The position numbers and the translations under genes were made by a program. A DNA stretch of 64,000 nt from CAWCDJ01 sp963794265 (GTDB lineage: Bacteria > Acidobacteriota > Terriglobia > Bryobacterales > Bryobacteraceae): NCBI GenBank assembly GCA_963794265.1, contig CAWCDJ010000003.1, forward strand, positions 496,001-560,000. Reading direction: 5' to 3'. Shown here piece after piece: positions 25,668-32,924 of the stretch. The notes beneath the pieces are model-generated. The model was not told the origin of the DNA. It did no database searches and saw only the letters and a list, made by a program, of their open reading frames with translations. Within the stretch, counting starts at the first letter, position 1. Each line of letters opens with the position of its first letter.

Positions 25668-26584
25668 GCGCCCTTCGCAAAGCTCTCACAGAGTATCTGG
25701 CCATGCGTCGCGCTCTCGGTTACAAGCTTGACAAAACAGAGAGACTTCTCGGTCAGTTCGTTTCCTTCGTCGAAGATCGCGGCGAAAACTGTTTGACAAC
25801 CGAAACGGCGCTGGCTTGGGCAACTCTCCCCGCAGGCGCCGACGCAAGCTGGACTTCCAGGCGACTTGCCGAAGTTCGTATCTTCGCCCGACACCTCCAT
25901 GGGCTCGACCCTGCCACCCAGGTGCCGTCAATGGGCATCCTGCCAGGCCGAGCACGCAGAGCAACACCGTACCTCTACTCGTCACACGAAATCTCGAACC
26001 TGATGTCGGCGACGGCGATCGTGCGCGGGTCCCACTTGCAGGCAACGTATCGGACACTGATTGGCGTGCTGGCGGCAACCGGAATGCGTGTCGGAGAGGC
26101 GATCGGACTCGACAGCGATGACTTCGACGCGATCAATGGCCTGCTCACGATCCGCAACGGCAAATTCGGCAAGCTGCGCGAATTGCCGTTGCACCCAACC
26201 GTGGTCACGGCCCTGCAGGACTACTTGCGCCGCAATGATCGTCCTCATCAGGCGGGCACGTCGGCATTGCTGTCGTGTTCGGCAGGCAGGCGACTGCGCT
26301 ACAAGAACGTGCTGGAGACATTCCGGAAACTGCTACGCCATTGCAGTATCTCACCACGTTCGGCCGCATGCAGGCCGAGGATCCATGATCTCCGGCATGG
26401 CTTCGCCGTCAATACCATCATTGATGGTTACAAGGCAGGCGAACCCGGGACCCGCATGGCGATCTTGTCAACCTATCTTGGTCATGTCGACCCTGCCAAC
26501 ACCTACTGGTATCTTTCGGCCGCACCGGAATTGCTGGGGTTGGCTGGCGATCGGCTTGAGCGCCACCTTGGAGGTGACGCATGA
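25664..26584 (+). CDS. ritB: RIT tyrosine recombinase B
   Basis: 306 residues from the ATG at 25664, which overlaps the ritA stop as ATGA (an ATG at 25646 is also in frame). Catalytic residues: Arg in AATGMRVGEAIGLDSDD, Lys strand IRNGKFGKLRELPLHP, HxxR in RIHDLRHGFAVNTII, and His and Tyr in YLGHVDPANTYWYLSA. It is translated together with A and C and probably acts with them as a heteromeric complex on the terminal repeats. Confidence 0.88.
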   Translation: MSALRKALTEYLAMRRALGYKLDKTERLLGQFVSFVEDRGENCLTTETALAWATLPAGADASWTSRRLAEVRIFARHLHGLDPATQVPSMGILPGRARRATPYLYSSHEISNLMSATAIVRGSHLQATYRTLIGVLAATGMRVGEAIGLDSDDFDAINGLLTIRNGKFGKLRELPLHPTVVTALQDYLRRNDRPHQAGTSALLSCSAGRRLRYKNVLETFRKLLRHCSISPRSAACRPRIHDLRHGFAVNTIIDGYKAGEPGTRMAILSTYLGHVDPANTYWYLSAAPELLGLAGDRLERHLGGDA

Positions 26585-27570
26585 CCGCACTTGCCACGAC
26601 TTTGCAGGCGTTCTTCACTGATCGCCTCGTCCGTCAGCGTCAGGTCAGCCCGAACACGCTCTGTGCATATCGGGATACCCTGCGGCTATTGCTGGTCTTC
26701 GCTTCAGACAGGAAAGGCAATGCCCCAAGCAAGCTGGATATCGACGATCTGGATGCTTCGCTGGTAGGCGCCTTCCTCAACGACTTGGAACAGCAGAGAA
26801 AGAACAGCGTGCGCACCCGCAATGCGCGGCTTGCTGCCATCCGTTCCCTGTTTCGATACGCGGCGCTTCGGCATCCAGAGCATGCTTCTGCCATCGAGCG
26901 CGTTCTTGCCATTCCACCAAAGCGCTTCGAGCGACGGCTCGTGACCTTCCTGACCGAGGAGGAAATCAACGCCTTGCTCGCCGCGCCCGATCGGTCGAAG
27001 TGGGCCGGGCGGCGCGACACCGCACTGTTCAGCCTCGCTGTCCAGACCGGTCTTCGGGCGTCTGAACTGACCGGCCTGAGCTGCGCCGATGTCCATCTCG
27101 GAACCGGTGCGCATGTGAGCTGCAACGGGAAGGGACGAAAGCAACGGATCACGCCGCTCACCTCGGGCACAGTCGCCGTCTTGCGTTCCTGGCTGGCCGA
27201 ACGGGCCGGTCAGCCAGAAGCGCCGCTCTTCACCACACAGACTGGAAGAAGACTCAGCCGGGACGCTCTGGAGCACAGGCTTGCCAAATACGTCGGGAAC
27301 GCCACCGGCTTTTGTCCCTCGCTGGCAGAAAAATCGGTGACCATGCATGTATTGCGGCATTCAGCCGCCATGCGATTGCTGCGCGCCGGCATCGACACCT
27401 CGGTGATCGCACTCTGGCTCGGCCACGAACAGATCGAGACGACCCAAATCTACCTGCACGCGGATCTGGAGATCAAGGAACGCGCTCTGGAGAAGACAGC
27501 TCCGATAGAGACAAAACCCGGCCGTTTCCGACCGACCGACAAACTGCTCGCCTTCCTGGAGGCTCTCTGA
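26581..27570 (+). CDS. ritC: RIT tyrosine recombinase C
   Basis: 329 residues, start overlapping the ritB stop by ATGA. XerD-like: N-terminal SAM-like domain (LRQRQVSPNT region), Arg in QTGLRASELTGLSC, Lys in CNGKGRKQRITPL, HxxR in TMHVLRHSAAMRLLRAG, and His and Tyr in WLGHEQIETTQIYLHAD. The last codons (…CTCTCTGA) lie inside the right inverted repeat, so the gene end is also part of the element terminus. Confidence 0.9.
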   Translation: MTALATTLQAFFTDRLVRQRQVSPNTLCAYRDTLRLLLVFASDRKGNAPSKLDIDDLDASLVGAFLNDLEQQRKNSVRTRNARLAAIRSLFRYAALRHPEHASAIERVLAIPPKRFERRLVTFLTEEEINALLAAPDRSKWAGRRDTALFSLAVQTGLRASELTGLSCADVHLGTGAHVSCNGKGRKQRITPLTSGTVAVLRSWLAERAGQPEAPLFTTQTGRRLSRDALEHRLAKYVGNATGFCPSLAEKSVTMHVLRHSAAMRLLRAGIDTSVIALWLGHEQIETTQIYLHADLEIKERALEKTAPIETKPGRFRPTDKLLAFLEAL

Positions 27571-27654
27571 TTATGCCGACTCCATCGCAGCGATCCCCGC
27601 CCCAAAGGCCGGGTTGCCAACACAGGTCGGCATAATCTGGACGTCGGCATAATG
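27564..27654. repeat. RIT right terminal inverted repeat
   Basis: Inverted copy of 24335-24425 (86 of 91 bases). It contains the decamer as TTATGCCGAC at 27571-27580 and GTCGGCATAA at 27626-27635 and 27643-27652. It begins inside the last codons of ritC. Confidence 0.85.
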
Positions 27655-27682
27655 TGCCTTATGCCGATGTCGGCATAAGAAC
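27655..27682. repeat. Extra palindromic tail at RIT right end
   Basis: CTTATGCCGA at 27658-27667 and TCGGCATAAG at 27670-27679 form a perfect 10-bp palindrome with a 2-base centre, built from the same decamer as the terminal repeats. The left end has no counterpart, so the two ends differ (three decamer copies left, five right). Confidence 0.7.
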
Positions 27683-27685
27683 CAT

Positions 27686-27787
27686 ACGATCCGAGGCTTT
27701 ATCTCCGGAACGGTCTCGAAGAAGATGAAGCTCACCGTCGAGTCGATCCGCAATGAGCAGGGGGAGCGTCTGTACCGGGTCAAATAG
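27686..27787 (+). pseudogene. DUF3489 gene, 3' part
   Basis: 33 codons plus TAG at 27785-27787. The sequence reads TIRGFISGTVSKKMKL then GERLYRVK, the normal C-terminus of a DUF3489 domain, and continues in frame from WQPH of the 5' part once the RIT element is removed. It has no start of its own. A good terminator follows 27 bases later. Confidence 0.85.
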
Positions 27788-27814
27788 TCGCACCAGCCAG
27801 CCGTCGCGCTCACC

Positions 27815-27844
27815 GCCGCCGCCCGCCTGGGTGGCGGCTTTTTT
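27815..27844 (+). terminator. Rho-independent terminator of the DUF3489 gene
   Basis: Stem GCCGCCGCC (27815-27823) with GGTGGCGGC (27830-27838), one G-T pair, 6-base loop, then TTTTTT at 27839-27844. It ends the original DUF3489 transcript and also separates the RIT genes from the downstream deaminase, which must use its own promoter in the following 65 bases. Confidence 0.8.
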
Positions 27845-27908
27845 GCGGTTGGGTCGAGTGCGGATCTGGCAACGGTCGGCGTTCCATGATCTAATGTGCG
27901 TTCGATCT

Positions 27909-29408
27909 ATGGCACAACAAGATCCGGAATACTTGGGTTACCATCCTGGCGCTGAACTGGTCTTTGCCATTGTCTGTCCGCTCGGGACGCCCTACAAGCG
28001 GGTTACTGAGGCTCTCGGTAACTACCTGCGCCAGTTCGGCTACAGAACCGAGACGATCAAGGTCAGCGATTATTTTGATGATCTCCTGCAGAAATTGGGA
28101 TCGGATCTCAGCGCCGAGGGGAACGACGCTAGGGCCATCGCCCAACACAAGATTGCCGCCGGCAATCAGATCCGCCAACTGACACAACAGAACGACATTA
28201 TGGCTCTCGTTGCAGCCGGAGTCATTGCGGACTTGAGGTATGAGACGAACAAGGCGCTCGGACGTAAGCCGAATCAGCGACGCAGTTTGCCCCTCAACAA
28301 CATGGCCTACGTGATTTCAACGGTTCGGCGTCCAGAAGAGGTGATCACGTTGCGGCGCATATACGGCGATGGTTTCTTTCTCGTCGGGGCCAATGCATCG
28401 CGGGAGGTGCGGGAACATTATCTGGCCGAGAAGGGCATCTTCGGCGAGGCCGCTACATCCCTCATGGAGACTGACGCAAAGGAGAAATTGGATTACGGCC
28501 AGGCCACACGCGATGCCTTCCAAATGGCTGACGTTTTCCTGTCAGGCGACGGTGCGGGCGCGGACTATGCCGATCAGGTGAGTCGTTTTCTGGACCTGCT
28601 GTTCGGCTCCCCAACTCTAACCCCAACGCCACAAGAACAGGCGATGTTCATGGCGTATGCCGCATCGTTACGTTCGGGTGATCTTTCCCGTCAAGTGGGC
28701 GCTGCAATCATCGATCCATACGGTGACCTGATTTCTGTCGGTTGCAATGAGGCCCCCAAGCCCGGTGGTGGGCTCTACGACCCGCCGTCGCCGGGTAAGG
28801 AAAGCCACCGGGATATTGAACAGCGCTACGACTCGAATGAGCGCGAGAAGGAGATCATCGCCGAGCGAATTGTGAGAGAGATAGGGGGCGGCGTTGATCC
28901 GAAAGCTGTACGCACGAGCCTCAAAGCGGCGGGCTTCTTTGACATCACCGAGTTCGGCCGAGCTGTTCACGCCGAAATGGAAGCGCTACTCGCATGTGCG
29001 CGTGCCGGGAGGAGCGCGCGGGGAGCGACGTTGTATACAACCACGTTTCCGTGCCACAACTGCACGCGGCACATCATCGCGGCCGGCATAAGTAAGGTGA
29101 TATATATCGAGCCCTATGCCAAGAGCAGAGCTTCGGCGCTCCACCCAGACGAGATTTCCGTTGATCGAGAGGAGGCTGGGAAAGTTCCATTTCTCCCCTT
29201 CGTTGGCGTCGGGCCACGCCGGTATTTCGATTTGTTTTCTCTCACGTTGAGCACGGGATATCCGATAGAGCGGAAGAAGGACGGACAACTGATACCATGG
29301 TCTCGTGCCACAGCGGCAGTCCGACTGCAAGTAAAACCCAGTACGTATCTCCAACGGGAATTGCTTGCATCGGGAGATCTCAAGCGGATACTATCATCAC
29401 ATGGCTAG
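27909..29408 (+). CDS. DcdV/AvcD-like anti-phage deoxycytidylate deaminase
   Basis: 499 residues from ATG at 27909 (ATG at 27894 also possible; neither has a clear ribosome binding site). The N-terminal half resembles a P-loop kinase domain: LVFAIVCPLGTPYKRVTEAL at about 17-36, a degenerate Walker A (GT retained), then helices with long inserts. The C-terminal half is a zinc-dependent deoxycytidylate deaminase: SGDLSRQVGAAIIDPYGDLI, HAEMEALLACARAG with the zinc-binding His and catalytic Glu, and TTFPCHNCTRHIIAAGI with the PCxxC zinc ligands. This two-domain order and length match the DcdV/AvcD family, which deaminates dCMP/dCTP on infection and starves phage of cytosine nucleotides. Beside the tRNA end of the island. 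A house-keeping dCMP deaminase would be about 150-200 residues. Confidence 0.85.
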   Translation: MAQQDPEYLGYHPGAELVFAIVCPLGTPYKRVTEALGNYLRQFGYRTETIKVSDYFDDLLQKLGSDLSAEGNDARAIAQHKIAAGNQIRQLTQQNDIMALVAAGVIADLRYETNKALGRKPNQRRSLPLNNMAYVISTVRRPEEVITLRRIYGDGFFLVGANASREVREHYLAEKGIFGEAATSLMETDAKEKLDYGQATRDAFQMADVFLSGDGAGADYADQVSRFLDLLFGSPTLTPTPQEQAMFMAYAASLRSGDLSRQVGAAIIDPYGDLISVGCNEAPKPGGGLYDPPSPGKESHRDIEQRYDSNEREKEIIAERIVREIGGGVDPKAVRTSLKAAGFFDITEFGRAVHAEMEALLACARAGRSARGATLYTTTFPCHNCTRHIIAAGISKVIYIEPYAKSRASALHPDEISVDREEAGKVPFLPFVGVGPRRYFDLFSLTLSTGYPIERKKDGQLIPWSRATAAVRLQVKPSTYLQRELLASGDLKRILSSHG

Positions 29409-29604
29409 CCAAAAACTGATTCACGCGGCGTTCTGGGACAGGATGGACCGCGCGACCCGCCACGTCGGCAAGGTGCCGGAGTGGGTAAAAGGCAGCCCGA
29501 TCAATGAGCGCCCAGCAACGTCGCCCTGCGTCCCGTATCAGAGCAGCGGCGAGCGCAACAATAGCGGCACGCCCATCCAGGAACCGCAACCGCGTCGGTC
29601 GTAA
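29401..29604 (+). CDS. Small protein coupled to the deaminase gene
   Basis: 67 residues (MASQKLIHAAFWDRMDRAT start, then VGKVPEWVKGSPINERP). The ATG at 29401 lies inside the last codons of the deaminase gene, an 8-base overlap in another frame, which suggests coupled translation. The first 40 residues look like a folded phage-type small protein and the rest is disordered. No family is recognised; it could be a partner of the deaminase or just the end of the island. Confidence 0.4.
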   Translation: MASQKLIHAAFWDRMDRATRHVGKVPEWVKGSPINERPATSPCVPYQSSGERNNSGTPIQEPQPRRS

Positions 29605-30005
29605 GCCCGAAATCGTCGATCGGCTGAACAACAGCGGCATCTCCAGAGCTGTACCACCCCACTGACCACCCCGGCCACTATGGCCACCTCTTTTTTCGCG
29701 AGACTGTAGCGAAGCCGGGCAATTTTGACCTGCGCCGCCGCCGCGCGCCCAGAAGTACCTAGGGCTTTAAAACGTCCGTCTTGCTGGGCGCCTCTTGTAT
29801 AGGGACGTCGGTTCTTTCTCGCGGAGAGGAACGCGGCTTTGATGCTGCCCATGCTGCCGTGCTGCCCAAGGCCGCTACTGGCGCGTGTCCGGTTGGGCGC
29901 GGTGCGAAGTGGCTGGTGCCCACGCCGCCCGGTGCGTTTTGGACACCAAACTGGCACCGAGGGCGTGGTTCCGATGTTGTGGTTGGCTGTAAGTCTTTGA
30001 GTTGT
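29605..30005. other. Right end of the island, 401 bases without a supported gene
   Basis: Contains a cluster of GGTGG-type units on the minus strand (29651-29688: TGACCACC, GGCCACC, TACCACC), possibly integrase arm sites, and short frames without support. The frame reading into the tRNA is an artefact. Confidence 0.4.
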
Positions 30006-30053
30006 TTTGGTGGACCTGGTGAGATTCGAACTCACGACCTCTTCCATGCCATG
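30006..30053. repeat. Right attachment repeat (attR), 3' half of tRNA-Ala
   Basis: Direct copy of 9371-9418. It runs from two bases beyond the tRNA CCA end to the anticodon loop. The first different base (30054) marks the end of the shared core, so strand exchange took place somewhere within it, in line with tyrosine recombinases that use the anticodon or T arm. Confidence 0.88.
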
Positions 30054-30083
30054 GAAGCGCGCTCCCAACTGCGCCACAGGCCC
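30008..30083 (-). tRNA. tRNA-Ala(GGC)
   Basis: 76 bases including an encoded CCA (30008-30010). Acceptor stem GGGCCTG/CAGGTCC with the G3-U70 pair that identifies alanine tRNA; anticodon stem CTTCC/GGAAG around loop ATGGCAT, anticodon GGC; T arm GTGAG-TTCGAAT-CTCAC. The gene is intact because the island core restores its 3' half. It is transcribed leftward into the island. Confidence 0.95.
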
Positions 30084-30131
30084 GCACTGCGTGGATTCTT
30101 AATATACCATATTCGCGCGAACCCCTGGAAA

Positions 30132-30162
30132 TTGACAGTTTGGTTTCCGCGCTGCCTACAAT
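30132..30162 (+). promoter_or_regulatory. Possible promoter of the lipoprotein/ABC operon
   Basis: TTGACA at 30132-30137 and TACAAT at 30157-30162, spacing 19 bases (longer than ideal). Transcription would begin very near the ATG at 30171, giving an almost leaderless mRNA or pointing to a later start. Confidence 0.35.
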
Positions 30163-30170
30163 GAAAATGA

Positions 30171-31079
30171 ATGTTTCTCAGGCGTGTTTCAGCGTACATG
30201 CTCGTGGTCTGCCTGGCCGCCGGACTCTCGTCTTGCTTCGTCCGGCGCCGCCTGATCGTGCGGCCCGGCTCCGGGCATGGCTCGCCCAACCTCCTGGTGA
30301 CCGACCGCGACGCTCTGGCCGGCGTCGTCCGCCGGGAGTATAACGCCATCCGCGACTTTAACGCCACGGTCGATATGACCCCCGTCCTGGGCAGCGTCGA
30401 AAAAAGCAAGGTCACCGAGTACAAGGATGTCCGGGGGTTTATCCTGTACCGCCGGCCAAGTGAAATCCGGATCATCGGCCTCTTTCCGGTAGTCCGCAAC
30501 AAGGCCTTCGACATGGTCTCGGCCGGCAACACCTTCCGGCTCTATATCCCCACCGAAAACCAGTTCGTCGAGGGAGCCAACGACCTCATCGAGCTGTCGA
30601 AGAAGAAGATCGAAAATCTCCGGCCCAGCCATTTCCTGGAAGCCCTCCTCGTCCGGCCTATCGATCCCGCCCAGGATAAACTCGTTCTCGAGAACTTTAC
30701 CGACGAAGAGAATGCCTTCTACATCCTCCAGGTGATCCACGAATCCGGAGGCGATTTGCACCTGGCGCGCGCCATCTGGTTCAATCGGCTCACGCTGCAA
30801 ATCTCGCGCCAGTTGATCTTCGACGAGAACGGCAACATCCTGACCGACGCCCGCTACTCCGACTGGAGAGCCTACGACAACGTCCCGTTCCCCAAACACA
30901 TCGAGATCGACCGCCCTCGAGATGAATATGGGGTCGTGATCGACGTCGTGAAGATGGACATCAACAAGGGCGTATCCGACGATAAGTTCGTGCTGGCCCA
31001 GCCCGCCGGAAGCAAACTCCGCGTCCTGGGACAGCCTGGTGCCGAAACCAATTCCGCACCCCCGCAAGGAAATAAGTGA
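30171..31079 (+). CDS. LolA-like/DUF4292-type lipoprotein
   Basis: 302 residues. Lipoprotein signal: MFLRRVSAYMLVVCLAAGLSSC with a lipobox LSSC. The mature part has the half-barrel pattern of periplasmic lipid-handling proteins: RREYNAIRDFNATVDMTPVLG, VRGFILYRRPSEIRIIGLFP, AFDMVSAGNTFRLYIPTENQ, which is the order of strands in LolA/LolB/DUF4292 proteins. GTGA overlap with the downstream permease (31076-31079). Together with the permease and ATPase it probably forms an envelope export or lipoprotein-sorting system. Confidence 0.75.
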   Translation: MFLRRVSAYMLVVCLAAGLSSCFVRRRLIVRPGSGHGSPNLLVTDRDALAGVVRREYNAIRDFNATVDMTPVLGSVEKSKVTEYKDVRGFILYRRPSEIRIIGLFPVVRNKAFDMVSAGNTFRLYIPTENQFVEGANDLIELSKKKIENLRPSHFLEALLVRPIDPAQDKLVLENFTDEENAFYILQVIHESGGDLHLARAIWFNRLTLQISRQLIFDENGNILTDARYSDWRAYDNVPFPKHIEIDRPRDEYGVVIDVVKMDINKGVSDDKFVLAQPAGSKLRVLGQPGAETNSAPPQGNK

Positions 31080-32170
31080 CCGCAAAATTAGTCTTTGAAA
31101 ACCTGAAGCACAAGCCGATGCGCAGCCTGCTGAGCATCCTGCTGATTGGCGTCCCCGTAACCCTCATCCTGACGCTGGTCGGCCTGAGCCATGGAATGCT
31201 CGACGATAGCGCCCACCGCACGCGCGGCATCGGCGCCGATATCATCGTCCGCCCGCCCGGCTCCACGTTCCTCACCCTGAGCGGCGGCATCAACAGCAAG
31301 ATCGTGGACTGGTTCGCCCGGCAACCCCACGTCACGATGGCCATGGGGGTCGTGAACCAACCCGTGCAGAACGTGACGCTGGGAGCCACTGGCATTGACC
31401 TGAATCAGTTCAACCGGATGAGCGGAGGCTTCACCTACCTGCACGGCGGCCCCTTCCAGGGTCCGGACGACGTCCTGATCGACGAATGGTACGCCAACCA
31501 GAAGGGCGCACGCGTGGGCAGCATGATCCAGATTTTCGGCAAGTCCTGGCGGGTCAGCGGCATCATTGCCAGCGGCAAACTGGCCCGCATCGTGTTTCCG
31601 CTCGAAGTGCTGCAGCGGCTCTCGAGCAACGAAGGCAAGGTCAGCCAGATTTACCTGAAGGTGGACGACACGAAGAACATGAACGCCGTGGTGCGCGAAT
31701 TGAAGGCCAGGCTCCCCGATTACTCGATTCTCTCAACCGAAGAACTGGTCTCCATGTACAACCCGAGCAACATACCGGCGCTGCGCGAATTTACGTTCGT
31801 CATCATGGCCATCGGCGTCCTGATCGGTTTCGCGGTGGTGTGCCTCTCGATGTATATGGCGGTGCTGCAGCGAACCCGCGAAATCGGCATTCTGAAATCG
31901 CTCGGCTCTTCGAACAGTTTCATCCTGCGGATCATCCTGGCCGAAGCCGTCCTGCTGGGGCTGGGGGGCACGCTCCTCGGCATTGTCATGAGCTACGGCG
32001 CGCACTGGCTGATGGTCACCTTCGTGCCCGCGTCCTTCCCCATGGCCATCGTTCCGGTGTGGTGGCCCATCTCCGGCGCCATCACCATCGGCGGCGCCCT
32101 GTTGGGCGCGCTCTACCCGGGCCTCAGCGCCGCCCGCCACGACCCCATCGAGGCCCTTGCTTATGAATAA
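31076..32170 (+). CDS. FtsX-like ABC transporter permease
   Basis: 364 residues, GTG start overlapping the lipoprotein stop. One N-terminal transmembrane helix (about 16-36, LLSILLIGVPVTLILTLVGL), a periplasmic MacB-like core domain (about 50-230) and three C-terminal helices (about 245-360) with the cytoplasmic loop QRTREIGILKSLGSSNSFIL that contacts the ATPase. Type VII (MacB/LolCE) architecture. Partner ATPase is the next gene. Confidence 0.9.
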   Translation: MTAKLVFENLKHKPMRSLLSILLIGVPVTLILTLVGLSHGMLDDSAHRTRGIGADIIVRPPGSTFLTLSGGINSKIVDWFARQPHVTMAMGVVNQPVQNVTLGATGIDLNQFNRMSGGFTYLHGGPFQGPDDVLIDEWYANQKGARVGSMIQIFGKSWRVSGIIASGKLARIVFPLEVLQRLSSNEGKVSQIYLKVDDTKNMNAVVRELKARLPDYSILSTEELVSMYNPSNIPALREFTFVIMAIGVLIGFAVVCLSMYMAVLQRTREIGILKSLGSSNSFILRIILAEAVLLGLGGTLLGIVMSYGAHWLMVTFVPASFPMAIVPVWWPISGAITIGGALLGALYPGLSAARHDPIEALAYE

Positions 32171-32855
32171 CGGCTACATCATCGAGACCCGCCAGTTGGA
32201 AAAAATCTACCGGGTCGGCAAGGTCGACGTGCCGGCGCTGCGCGGCGTAGACCTGAGCGTCAAAACAGGGGAGTTCCTCTCGATCGTGGGGCCGTCAGGC
32301 TCAGGCAAATCCACGCTGTTCCACATCATCGGCGGTCTCACGCCTCCCACCATGGGACAGGTGAGCGTGGCGGGACGCGACCTCGCGCGGATGACCGATT
32401 CCGATCGCACGAACCTCCGCAAGCGGACCGTCGGCTTCGTCTTCCAGAAGTTCAACCTGCTTCCCAACCTCACCGCGCGGGATAACATCGCCGTAGCCCG
32501 GTTCATCGCCGGCATGGACCGGAAGCCCGACCCCGCCTTCGAGGAAATTCTCCGCGTGCTCGGAATCGCCAACCGCCTCGACCACAAGCCGAGTGCGCTC
32601 TCCGGCGGCGAGCAGCAGCGCGTGGCCATCGCCCGCGCCATCGTGAATCGTCCCGCCATCCTGCTGGCCGACGAGCCCACCGGTAATCTCGATACCGAGA
32701 ACTCCCGCGCCGTGCTCGAAATCCTGCGCGACCTCAACGAGCGCCTCGGCCAGACCATCCTCATGATCACGCACAACCCCGAGGCCGCGGCCTTCGGCCA
32801 CCAACTTATTCACATGCGGGATGGAAAAATCATGATCCCGGAGCCGCAACCGTAA
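32163..32855 (+). CDS. MacB/LolD-type ABC ATPase
   Basis: 230 residues. ATG at 32163 overlaps the permease stop; an in-frame TTG at 32157 is less likely. Walker A VGPSGSGKST, Q loop VFQKFNLLPN, signature LSGGEQQRVAIARAI, Walker B ILLADEPTGNLD, switch His LMITHNPE. Cytoplasmic partner of the FtsX-like permease. Its last codons lie within a dispersed inverted repeat. Confidence 0.92.
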   Translation: MNNGYIIETRQLEKIYRVGKVDVPALRGVDLSVKTGEFLSIVGPSGSGKSTLFHIIGGLTPPTMGQVSVAGRDLARMTDSDRTNLRKRTVGFVFQKFNLLPNLTARDNIAVARFIAGMDRKPDPAFEEILRVLGIANRLDHKPSALSGGEQQRVAIARAIVNRPAILLADEPTGNLDTENSRAVLEILRDLNERLGQTILMITHNPEAAAFGHQLIHMRDGKIMIPEPQP

Positions 32856-32919
32856 GGGAACGGGCGGCATAGGACGGATACGAAGTGAAGGAGCCCGCTC
32901 CGTTACCGTCGCGGCTCTG
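32841..32919. repeat. Dispersed repeat, inverted pair, between convergent genes
   Basis: A minus-oriented unit at 32841-32867 and a plus-oriented unit at 32894-32919 (CCCGCTCCGTTACCGTCGCGG, trailing CTCTG) face each other and can form an imperfect hairpin. The same unit is seen at 39487-39544, 47570-47640 and 56277-56302. Position between two convergent genes suits a bidirectional terminator. Confidence 0.6.
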
Positions 32920-32924
32920 CGCGA

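Larger units (their letters stand above)
24338..27682. mobile_element. Recombinase-in-trio (RIT) element inserted in DUF3489
   Basis: About 3.35 kb with three co-directional tyrosine recombinase genes that overlap by ATGA, flanked by long inverted repeats. This is the defining layout of RIT elements. The junctions can be read exactly: left flank WQPH (…CCGCAT) and right flank CAT-ACG-ATC-CGA (TIRGF), so joining the flanks restores one continuous DUF3489 frame. The trinucleotide CAT at 24335-24337 and 27683-27685 is either a target repeat or shared sequence. The right end carries an extra 28-base palindromic tail absent on the left. Confidence 0.85.
9371..30053. mobile_element. Genomic island integrated in tRNA-Ala(GGC)
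   Basis: A 48-base sequence covering the 3' half of tRNA-Ala(GGC) is present twice in direct orientation, at 9371-9418 and at 30006-30053. Only the right copy continues into a complete tRNA. A tyrosine integrase gene starts 400 bases inside the left repeat. Between the repeats lie an integrase, helicase, primase, AlpA-like HTH, DUF2924, S49 protease, DUF3489, a RIT insertion and a DcdV/AvcD-like deaminase. I see no terminase, portal, major capsid, tail or conjugation gene. Known integration logic (tyrosine recombinase at a tRNA 3' end, tRNA restored by the incoming copy) explains the arrangement. Whether it is a satellite, a defective prophage or an integrative plasmid is open. Confidence 0.88.

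Noticed and set aside
27571..27813. Minus-strand frame at the RIT right end ending in the same peptide as the left end
   Set aside because: It is the mirror of the left terminal repeat translation; both are by-products of the inverted repeat, not genes.
29781..30164. Frame reading through tRNA-Ala into the next intergenic region
   Set aside because: It overlaps the intact tRNA on the opposite strand and has no credible composition.
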